Shown here: positions 43,841-54,484 of the stretch, piece after piece | Position numbering within the stretch: the first letter of the stretch is position 1 | Layout of the letters: each line of letters starts with the position of its first letter | Origin: Anoplopoma fimbria | Taxonomy: Eukaryota > Chordata > Actinopteri > Perciformes > Anoplopomatidae | Reading direction: 5' to 3' | DNA length: 64,000 bases | Assembly: GCF_027596085.1 (NCBI RefSeq) | Contig: NC_072459.1 | Location: forward strand, 20,232,555-20,296,554 | Translations under genes and position numbers: made by a program | Notes under the pieces: generated by a model | Told to the model about the DNA's origin: nothing | Database searches by the model: none | What the model saw: only the letters and a program-made list of their open reading frames with translations

Positions 43841-46800
43841 AACAGATGTTGAGGATGGCTGGACACTCGTCGTGGTTGTTGTTTGTGTTGGAGGTGAACA
43901 GCGGAGCTCCAGTTCCTCTGGCAGGACCAAGCATGCAGCGCTGCACAGGCAAACAGCAGCAATTACAGACAGGCGGACATTAAGCTGAAAGGTCATGTTG
44001 GTGAATAGGTTGGTCCAGTGATGACATGTTTTTGCAGTCCAGCAGGGAGCTACGCTGCAATCCATAGTACTCGGAACACGAAAAGTGCAATGAAACGGTC
44101 ATTCAAGTCAGAATTCCGAGTTCACCGACATAACCAGCAACATGGCAACGCACACAGTGAACCGTAAGCAGAATAACCTTTTCAACCTTTAACATTATGT
44201 AGTAATGGTGTTGTGAAACACGCTGAGGCAACGTTGCAGTGAACATTTCCATTAAGTTGATTTGTGCTCAATAGGAGTCTTTTGCGCGAGGTTTTCAACA
44301 GATCCTTAAAACGTCTTAAATCAGATTATCAGAATTAAAGTTGACCATTTTTTTTGTAAAAATCACATTTTTAGTTACAGTAGGTCTTCCTTTTTTTTTT
44401 TAAGTTGATGCCGAGTTGCATCCCCCCACAGAATCCACTACTTGTGAATATTAAAGTGGTTTAAGGATAGTTTCCGTCGCCAGAGACTTGCCATATGAAC
44501 ACCAGTTAGCCGCGTCCATGTTTTTCCTGAGCCGACGCAGTGGGACACATTAAGATCAGAATTTGTGAATAGTGCTAACTATTGACCTCCGACATCCAAC
44601 GGATTGCAGCATTAGCTTGCCCCTCCATGGATAATCATATTCACAGCCCTGACCCCCAACAACACAGGACACACTTGCGTTTTCTTTTCACAGTTACTTC
44701 GGTTCTTCCACCGGCCGCCAATTTCAGTATTAGGGATAGTAACCATAAAGTACTCACACTAATATTGTTTAATAACTGGGGATAGCTACTGATAGCTAAC
44801 TGTTCCTTTGTGCTGTAAATTAAGCCTTCATTTTCTCAGGAGTTCGTACCAGGTGGCAGATAGAATTGCGTAGTGAAAGCCCAAATATAAACTTTAACTC
44901 TAATTTCCACGTTAATGGAGACCTTTTCTTGGTCAGGGTAGGTGGGTGCATTTTCCCGCCATTGAAGTGACTAAGAAGATTGCCAACCATCCTGTAAATG
45001 AATATTTCAATATCCTTGTAACAAATTTTATTATTCTTTACATAACCCAACTTCTTTAGCTTCACGATTAAGCTGCACCAAACCAATTTTATTTTAAAGT
45101 TTAGTTTTAGTTGGCAAATCAATTACACAGTATCCTTCTATTGAAGACAGTGTGTTTTCTGTACAGCTTTAAAAAGAACCGTTCGGCCAAAAGATGGAGA
45201 CACCGAATGGATGCAGAGCCTCAGAACTGGACCATTCTATTACCCACATCTATAAATACTCAACTCTTCCCAGACACAACCTCACTAAAGTCCATTTCCC
45301 ATTACCCTCTGCTGTGTAGCAAGTGTCGTAGCTGACGCTGCTAACCTCTGGGTCCCATCTGTTGGAAGCAATATAACTCTGATAGAGCCGCATTGACTGG
45401 GAGAACGACAATGTCCAGCACACGCGTTGCCATGGTCGCACAATCACGGAGATCCCTCTGGCTTTTGTGGGGTCGAGTGCAAGCATTGATTGATCAATGG
45501 GTTGATTGATTTATTGGGCTGTGTTACCTGGCGGTTCAGTCTAGTCTTTTTTGTACATGTGTAAACACTAGGGCCGTTTCATCCGTCGTACCGGCAGACG
45601 GTTATAGCAGCGCCTCGGGCAGGAAGAGGGGGGCGGGAATTGTTAATGCAAGATGCCCGACAAAATTTAGCTATGGAACCCGGTAGAACGAATAAACGGT
45701 TGAGCTCGACTGGAGTTCATGCGGGGGAAAAAAACAGCAGCTGAAATGGAACGAGAAAGCGGCAACAACCCAGAATGACAATAAAGCAATTTATACCCCA
45801 ATTAAAAATGCCTTAGTAACAAAACTACTATGTTTTAAACTACCATCAACAACAAATCGTATTTTGCCAGCATCTAGTGACCATTAGAGGAACTGCACAT
45901 ATATTGTTTTCAACATTAAGGGGCAATTCTTGTTTATCATAACTTGGGCCTTATTTTTTTGTAGTTTTAGGCCATCATGTCCAGAGATAATAAGAACAAT
46001 GTAGTAAACCCAGTTCATCTGTAATTGAGAACACAAGTTTGTTGGAGAAAGAAACACGAGAAGTCACAAACAAATGAAACCCCACGCCGTACTTGTCATA
46101 GCTGTGCAGAAAACAGTGTTCCTGAACGGTGAGGGAGAATTGCTGACTCTTCGAGTTCGCTCTCTGACAGTTAAACCGTCAGGTGAAGTGGTTTACAGCG
46201 AGTGTTCCCCAACCCAAAGAGCAGCAGCTTCTACTCAGGACATTTTAGTAGATTAAACATTTGTATGAGTTGCAAGCAGTTCAACCAAAGAGGTATTTTT
46301 AAGAAGCAATTATCACAATAAAAAGAGAAACTTTTTCTTTTTTAAATATATTTTTTTGGGCTGATTCTTGTTTTTCTTTTAATTTTCTTTCCTGCCTATC
46401 ATTTCGCCAATACTCTGATTTATCTAATAATTCAACATCTTGTCCTTCTACAGAGGTTTAATGGGACTCGTCCGGATAAAATAGGGGCCAACTGTTTAAG
46501 TGAATTTGGCTGATTTCTTATATTCACATAATGCTGGAAAGGTGCATTCATTTTGCATTTTCTGTCACCTATCCAGAAATATGTTTAAAATCCGGGATGG
46601 AACTTGACTATTGACCTCAGGCTTTTTTTAATTCCCCTTGGTATAAATGCAGCTATAAATACATCCAACTGTAGACACGCTATTCAAACTAAGTCACTTT
46701 TAGCTTTTTGTAGTGGTGATGTTGCTGCGTTACCAGATTTCAGCTTCCTTTTGTGAGTTCAACTGTTAGCCAAAACTACAAAAAAAAGACCAAGATTGAA

Positions 46801-47153
46801 ATAAACAGAGGTTGGAGTGGTTGCTGCCTGGTTTCCGATTAGGAGGCTTTAACAGTTCTAAGTTTCTATCCTGCACATTGAAAACTAACAATACAATCCC
46901 CCAATATCAACAGTGCTGATAGAGTCTGATGGTTTTGGTCGTCAGGGTGACGAATCTTGCCGTTTCGGCGTCTCCTCCCCGGTCCAGAGGCTGCACAGCT
47001 TTACCGTCGCTACCGCCCACACACACGAACACAAACACGCACACACAGGTGAATCGCACACTTTCACGGAATATTTTGCTACACAAGTTAAATACTGTAT
47101 ATTTCTGGATGTGTTTGATACCGTGGTGTAAATGTAGTGTCCTGCTATGATGC

Positions 47154-47279
<126 letters not shown>

Positions 47280-47925
47280 GGGGAGGAGGGGTATTTTTGG
47301 ACTCTCGGGTGGGGACAGAGGAGGTTCGGTGTCGGTGTGACTGTCGCCTTCTCCCTCCCTCTCTCTCTTTTACCTCCGTCTCTTTTCGAGGGGAGACGTT
47401 CTCTCTGTTACCTTTTTCCGGCTCGTGACTGAAAAATTGGGAGGAAAAAAAGAAACGTCGTTTTGTTGAAATCGATCACAAGCACATTCCTGACTCTTCT
47501 CTGTCCTGTGCTGTCGTTTTATCCAGATTCTTTCCTGTCGCGACAATACAACATGTGTCTAGTTCTCGCCGACTCACATGTATATAAAGCGCATATTTGT
47601 GTACACATGTGCAATACACGCTATTCGAGCAATCTATTACTGTGACTATTATTGATGATGATACTTGTCCCCTTTCTCTCGAAGTTTCAGCCCGTTTTTT
47701 TCCTTCTCGTCCTGATTTTCCTGTCGATGAATTGTGTTGCAGGAGCTTAAAAAGGGAAGAAGGTGACTCTTGTGATCCTTCACACTTTAATTTCGGGGGG
47801 TTCACAGACATTTTAATGAAGCCCTTTTTTATTACTCTCACTGTAATGTTGTGACGTTGATCCTGATTATTTGTTTATTTGTGTTTTTTTTAAGTGGGCC
47901 TGTTGTTAAACTTGTCTGGAAACTC

Positions 47926-47931
47926 AATAAA
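47926..47931 (+). terminator. hdac5: Candidate distal poly(A) signal of hdac5
   Basis: AATAAA with a downstream GU-rich element (TGACTGTCTGTTG, 47941-47953). It lies 5.8 kb after the stop codon, so use by hdac5 requires a long 3' UTR. Nearer AATAAA sites exist. Confidence 0.35.
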
Positions 47932-47981
47932 GCAATTCACTGACTGTCTGTTGCAGTTACTAATTTTCGTAGAAAGGTTTC

Positions 47982-48210
47982 CAAAGGTGAACCTCCTTTG
48001 GACAGAGCAGGGCTAGATGATTCCCTCGTTTCTGCTCTGTATGCCAAGCGAAGGTTCACCTTCAACAAGACAATGACCCGAAGCACACAGCTAAAATACT
48101 AACCGACTACTGGCATACCTAAATGTGAGTGGTATCAATCCTCTCATCTAACTCACACGGGGGAAAAAAGAATCAACATTTCCCAAAATGTTGAGCTATT
48201 TGTTTAAGTT
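47982..48210 (-). repeat. Fish interspersed repeat with a 47-base Tc1 transposase fragment inside
   Basis: On the minus strand it carries TTTGGGAAATGTTGATTC-like, TGATACCACTCACATTT and CTGTCC blocks of the family at 39265-39440. Between 48051 and 48097 the repeat is interrupted by GGTTCACCTTC, AACAAGACAATGACCCGAAG and CACACAGCTAAAAT. These encode, with one base missing, FxQDNDPKHTAK, the second catalytic motif of a Tc1-like transposase. Repeat sequence resumes with ACTAACCGACTACTGGCA. Confidence 0.65.
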
Positions 48211-48759
48211 TGAAGTCAAATCAGTCGTCAGAAACATCACATCTTCCAGCCCTTCTTGTCATTATCTTTGATATTTTATAATTATATATATATGTCAACT
48301 AAACAGTGTTCTGGTCAACTGCACGTTTTAAATTGACACCAACAGCATTACGCTAGAAATTTGTGAGAATCTTGTCCTTCAAAAGTGAACTCTAACCTAA
48401 ACATTTTTAAAAATTCAGGTGCACTTAAAAGCAGGACTGTAGTCAGCATTTAAGAAATACTGCGGTCATGGTTCCAGGTGATAGTATTTTTATGCTTTAT
48501 TTGTTCAGTTTACGGTTGACATTTTCTGTGCATTTTATTTCCCAACATAAAGGTGTCAGTGTTGTTACTCCAGTTATAAAGTTTCGGTGGAAAATACAGA
48601 TTACCATATTTATTTATCCTAGAGTGGGAACAATTAATTGATTAAATTACAAGTCAATCGATCTGAAGGAATTGGCAAATATTGTATGTATTGTTAATAA
48701 CTGATTATTTGTTAAGTTGTTCTTAAGCCACCAAAGCATGATATTATGTCATGAAAATG
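48211..48759. other. Intergenic stretch
   Basis: AT-rich with no recognised gene, RNA or bounded repeat. It leads into the A-rich minisatellite. Confidence 0.6.
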
Positions 48760-49420
48760 TTGTAAAAAATCATAGTATAGTGTGTCTAAAAAGTCATAGT
48801 ATAGTATATCAAAAAAGTAAAAAGAAGTCATAGTATAGTATGTCATAAAATATCATTAAAAAACGCAGTTAAGTGGGTCAAAAAAGTGATTAACAAAACC
48901 CATAGTATAGTATTTTAGATAAAAATCCAGTTAAGTATAATAAATAATATAATAAAAGGCATTAAAAAAATCTTAGTATGTCTAAAAAGTCAACAAACTC
49001 CACTAAGACATATAATGCTAAGAGCCAAAGAATATTATGTCACAAAAAAGGCAGGGTATAGTATATTGAAAAAGTCATGTCAAAAGAAAAGTTATTAAAA
49101 AATGTTTTATCAAAAAAGATCATAAAAACATGCTGTAGTATTTAATTAAAAAATCATTAAAAAATAATATATTATGTCAAAAAAGGATCTTAGAAAAGTC
49201 ATAATATAGTATGACAAAAAGGTCATAGAATAATATTTAGAAAAAGCCACAATATAGTTTTATTTAAAAAGTCATAAAAAAACGTAGTTGATAGTGTGTC
49301 AGTAAAGTCCAAGCATAGTATATGGAATAAAACATAGTATAGTAAAAAAAAAAAACTAAAAAGCACTCATATTGTAGTATGTCGAAAAAGTAATCAATCA
49401 ATCAACCAACCCATAGTATG

Positions 49421-49455
<35 letters not shown>

Positions 49456-50454
49456 TTATAAAAAGTCATACTATAGTATGTCACAAAAAGTCAAACTTTA
49501 GTATTCCCAAAAAAATGTCATAAAGAGTCATAGTATAGTATTTAAAAAAAGACAAAAAAATCAATCAAAGTCAATGTAATTTGTCGAAGAAAATCCTAGA
49601 AAGTCATTGTGTAATGTGTGTGAAAAAAGTCATAGTATGGAATGTAGCAAAAAGACAATACAAAGTCATTGTTTAGTATGTTGGGAAAATGTCATGAAAA
49701 GTCATAGTATAGTACTTCGAAAAAATGTAGTATAGTATGTCCAAAAAAAGTTCTAAAAAGTCATACTATTGTGTGTCGGAAAAAAAAGGCAATAAGAGTT
49801 AAAAAAAAATTATTATAGTATAGTATGTCAAAGAAAAGTCATAGTATAGTATATCATAAAAAGTCATAGTATAGTATGTCGAATGAAGTCATTAAAGTAA
49901 AACTATTGTAGTAGGTCATTATAGTATGTCCAAAAAAACCTCATCAAACGTCATAGTATAGTATGTCCAAAGAAAACTCTTAAAAAGTCATAGTATGGTA
50001 TGCCAAAATCATAAGAAATCCTAGTGTAATGTCTGGAAAAAGACATAGTATAGTATGTCAAAAAAAGTAATATGGTAGTATGTCAGAAAATGTCAGAAAA
50101 GTCATATTATAGTATTCCCAAAAAATAATTGTATAGTATGTCAAAAAATCCTAAAAAAGATTTGTAATGTGTCTGAAGAAAGTCATAGTCATGTATGCCA
50201 AAAAAAAAGTCACATGTTGTAAAAAACTCATTAAAAGTCTAACTATAGAATGTCCCAAAAACGTTAGAAAAAGTCATAGTATAGTATGTCAAAAAAAGGG
50301 ATAGTATAGCACTATGAAAAAAAGTTAAAAAAGGGGATAGTATAGTATGTCCAAACGGGAAGAAAATAAAATCATGTCAAGTTTAGTCAGTCTAAAAAAG
50401 TCATGGTAAAGTATGTCGAAAACAATCCTAGTATCTATGTCAAAAAAAGTCACT

Positions 50455-50810
50455 AAATAATATTACAGTCCAGCTCAACGCCAGCAACATAAATGAGTAA
50501 CCAGACAAGGCAATAAATAAGCACATTTATTTGGGGAATATCAAAACATTTCCAAAACCATAATGGAAAGTCAGAAATCAGCAATGTAAGCATATTTAGG
50601 TGTGTGCCCATCAAAATGAAATCAGCAGAGGAAGAGCCATCCATGTTCAGTTGGTTAGTTTTTATAGCTGGAACAACACCATGCTCAGCTATGGCTTATC
50701 AGAAGACAACCAGTGTCCTGCGTGAGAAAGAACAATCAAGGAAAAGGTAAAAAAAAGAACCCTGGTAGATTGGCAGGGCTGTTACAATAGTCAGTAATAG
50801 TAATAATAAG
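50455..50810. other. Non-repeat insert within the minisatellite
   Basis: About 355 bases unlike the surrounding array. It begins ATTACAGTCCAGCTC and ends near GGCAGGGCTGTTACAAT. The reverse complement of the right end (ATTGTAACAGCCC) loosely resembles the left end (ATTACAGTCCAGC), which hints at decayed inverted termini. No coding capacity or known family was recognised. Confidence 0.5.
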
Positions 50811-51743
50811 TCATTGTATAACAGGTAAAAAAAAAAAAGGTCTTAGTATAGTATGTCGAAGAAAGTAATAAAAAGTCATAGTATTGTATGTCTGAAAAAA
50901 GACAAAGCATAGTATGCCTTAAAAAAAAGTCATAGTATAGTAAGTCAAAGAAAAGGTCATAGTATAAATCAAAGTATATCCAAAAAACATCGTAAAAAGG
51001 CTTGGTATAGTATAAAGAAAAAAAAGTCATAGTTTATTATGTCAAAAAAAGGTCAAAAAAACCCTCATAGTATAGTATGTCGAAAAAAAGGCATAGTATA
51101 TTATGGCGAAAAACATCATGAAAAGTAATTGCATAGTATGTCAAAAATAAATTCATAGTATAGTATGTCCAAAAAAGTCATACAAAATCATAAAAAGTCA
51201 TAGTATAGTATGTCCAAACAACATCATAAAAAGTCATGGTATAGGTTGTCCCCAAAAAACACCATAAAAAGTAATATATAGTAAGCCTAAAAAAGGCATA
51301 GTATATGTTCAACATTTTTTTCATAAAAAGTCATAGTTTAGTAAGTCGAAAAAAAGTCATAAAAAATCTAACTATAGTATGTCCAAATAACCATATAAAA
51401 ACTCAAAGTATAGTATGTCAAACAAAGTCATGGTGTAGTATTTCAAACAAAAGTCAATATAGTATTTTAAAGAAACTCATAGTATAGTATGTCAAAGAAA
51501 TTTCATAAAAAGTAATTGAATATTAGTATAGTATTTTGAAATAAGTCATAGAACAGTATTTAGAAATGAATGTAAAAAGACAAAGTATAGCAGGTCTGTC
51601 AAAGAAAAGTCATAGTATAGTATGTCAACGAAAGTCAAACTCTGTATGTCCACACATTTTGTCACAAAATGCCCAAAAACGTTATAGTGTAGCTTGTCAA
51701 AAATAGTCCTTGTAATGTAGGTCGAAAAAGTCACAGTATAGAA

Positions 51744-52326
51744 CAGGGGTGTCCAAACTACTCCATTTTTAATTGGCCCGCTACAAATTCTAAAAACATA
51801 ATGAAATATTCGCGGGACGCTGTGTTGCGACAGCCAATCAGCGTTGAGCTTCTCCTCCTGTCACTCTGTCATCGATCAGCCAATCAGCGTTGAGCTTCTC
51901 CTCCTGTCACTCTGTCATCGATCAGCCAATCAGCGTTGAGCTTCTCCTCCTGTCACTCTGTCATCGAGCCGAGCTCCGTTCACAAAACAGGCATTTTAAA
52001 AGTGATGTCCTTCTCCTCCTGCAGAGAGAACTAACAAAACATGAATTCCGACTTTTTACAAACCACCATCATTATGTTGTTATTTCAGCGTCCCTTTTTG
52101 TACATTAATTGCAATTAAATCACAGTAAAAATGTTTATTTTCGGTTCATACGGCTCGAATAAATCCACAGATGATGTTATGAACTCAGACAAGACGGCGT
52201 TTAGTTTCCCAGGATATCTGGGACTGCCACAACAAGTAGAAAGCAGAAATAGTATTTATTTATTGCATGCAGTATTTAATATTTAATAGTATATCTAACC
52301 CTAACCCAAAAGTTTGGACACCCCTG
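51744..52326. mobile_element. hAT-type non-autonomous transposon, 8-bp TSD
   Basis: The left end CAGGGGTGTCCAAACT and the right end AGTTTGGACACCCCTG are perfect inverted termini. The identical 8-mer GTATAGAA flanks both sides (51736-51743 and 52327-52334), as expected of hAT transposition. The 583-base interior has no transposase. It contains a 46-base tandem repeat described separately. The target lies within the A-rich minisatellite. Confidence 0.92.
51831..51966. repeat. 46-bp tandem repeat, three copies, inside the hAT element
   Basis: Units start at 51831, 51877 and 51923 with CAGCCAATCAGCGTTGAGCT and continue TCTCCTCCTGTCACTCTGTC ATCGAT. The copies are identical except at the final base or two. 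Each contains a CCAAT-box word. Confidence 0.93.
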
Positions 52327-53240
52327 GTATAGAATGTAAAACATTTTTTTTAAAGTCTGTGTATAGTATGTCAAAAAACTTTGTTTTAAAAGCCAGAGCT
52401 AAAGTATATAAAAAAGTCATATGTTGAAAAAGGCAACTAAAGAGTATAATTCAGTAATTATTCAGTATGTCGAAAAAAGTAATAAATAATCAAAGTATTG
52501 TATGTAGAAAAAGGTCATAGTATAGTATGTCGAAAAGGTCATAAAAAGGTCAACTAGTATGTCAAAAAAAGTCACTTTCAACAAACTATAGTTTGTTGAA
52601 AATGTCAAAGTAATAGTATAATATGTCAAAAGTAAGTTAAATAAAAGTCAAATTGTATCCTGAAAAAAGACAAAATCGGTGAGTTATATTTGTTGAAAAT
52701 ATCATATATGTTGAGAAAAGTAATTGTAAAGTATGTCGGGAAGTCATATTATAGTTTGTTAATAGTTTGTTAGAAAAAACATAGTATAGTATGTCTACAA
52801 ATGTCATAGTATGCATGTTGAAATAAAGTTGAAATAAGTCATAGTATAGTACATAGAAAAGTCATTAAAAAAGTATTAAACGTCATGGTATAGTATGTCA
52901 TATTATATGAAAAGTCATAATAAGGTCGCATAAAAATCATATTATAGTATGTCAAAAGGTCATAGTATACTATTTCCAAAAAAGTTAAAGTGGAGTGTGT
53001 CAAAAAAAGTATTTGTAATATACGTCGAAAAAGTCATAAAAAATTCATAGTAAAGTTTTTTTTTTTAAAGTCATAAAATAGCACTAAAGAGCATAATACA
53101 GTATGTCGGAAAAAGTAAAATAAAAATCATAGTATAATGATAATTAGGGTCGTATGTAGAAAAATGTGATAGTAAAGTATGTCCATAAAAGTCATAGCAC
53201 AGTGTGGAAAAAAGTTGAAAATAGTCATTGCCTAATATGT

Positions 53241-54484
53241 TAAAAAATGTACGACAGTGATCACTATACTGTTTGATTACTTTTGTGTGTTTATTAGGAG
53301 TCATTTTCACCATCATTAATTAATGTTTCACATCCATTGTTTCATATGTTTTTTTCCACCCAACACATCCTGACAATTACTGTAACATTAAGTGTTTATA
53401 TTAAACACTGCTACATGTAGCTACATGAAGTCACGTCCTCTTCACAACGAATGTTGACTCTGTAGGTCATTTCTCACAAATGCACCTGTACAAACAGATA
53501 ACAGAGTTTTTGTAGAAATACTGAGCTAACATTTTGTGACAGAGGCATACAGTATACATGTAGCAGTATTTACCTCAGGCAGCCGTCACAGAAACCTGTA
53601 ATCATAGGTGCCAATGTTGTTCATTTCTCCTTGATTTTGGATTTGATTCCCACTGGAACGTTCAAGGTACAAGTGCAGCTAAACTCGTTTACAGCAGTTT
53701 CATAGTATGCAAAGACGCAGACTGGAAACACTGACCATTCAGAGAAGACTGGGCATTTCAGGAGGGGAGCCTGATACAGCAATGGGTATAAGAGTATAAG
53801 AGAAATGGTTTGTTTGAACACTAAAACGTGAACATTTTCCACTAGAAAACTGATATAAAAGGCAAAAACTCCCAAAATTCACTGTTTCCAGTTAGTTTTC
53901 AAATGTAGAAGATTTGATCAACTGCCGTTCAAAGACATTTGTCCTCTTGTGCTGTGAGAATTTTTTTTTTTTTTTTACTTTTGACAATTTAGATGAATTG
54001 AGAAAAATACATAACTCAATAAATAATTAAAATAATCATTAGTTGTAACTGATTTATTTTATTTGAGTTAAATATCATCATTTAAATAATGTAATCAGCT
54101 TTTTTTAACAATAAAAATAATTCAGCGTCAGGTTTGTCGCATAAACTCCAGCCATCCAATCACCAACCTGCCACTGGCTATCTTAGCCGCTAACATTTCC
54201 ATTCATTTATGAATATTAAATGTGATGTGAGCCGAGAGAGAATTACAGAATCACATATAAATGAGCTGGTATCACTGAACAATTGATCAAACACTATGTA
54301 CATTTCAGAGCCCATATTTTTACATTTATACAAAAGAGAAACACAATGTGCTTATCCCAAAAAATAAACAGTATTTTAACAGATTCACACTATCCGAGTT
54401 TCTTTTAAAAACAAGGCCACTTCCTTTCTCTCTGAAAGAGTTTGTTTTCTGTAAGTCAACGTGGATATGTGGTTAGTACGTGTA
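53241..54484. other. Intergenic / pex12 3' flank
   Basis: AT-rich with no recognised coding exon. On the minus strand an AATAAA (TTTATT at 54053-54058 on +) lies about 430 bases after the pex12 stop and is a plausible poly(A) signal. An open frame at 53621-53875 on the minus strand has no recognisable domain. Confidence 0.5.

Larger units (their letters stand above)
48760..53240. repeat. 4.5-kb A-rich degenerate minisatellite
   Basis: The unit is a run of 4-8 A followed by GTCATAGTATAGTATGTC (18-base core), about 23-25 bases in all, repeated with many substitutions and half-units from about 48765 to 53240. The best copies are near 49840-49880, 50270-50290, 51060-51080 and 51480-51500. It is interrupted by a hAT-like element (51744-52326) and by unrelated DNA at about 50455-50810. 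The A-run at 49423-49453 is the longest. No reading frame is maintained, so no protein is expected. Confidence 0.93.

Noticed and set aside
51831..51966. CRISPR-like direct repeats
   Set aside because: The units are contiguous with no unique spacers and lie in a vertebrate transposon.
48760..53240. Centromeric satellite
   Set aside because: The array is short, heavily degenerate and lies between two ordinary genes, so a local minisatellite is the safer reading.
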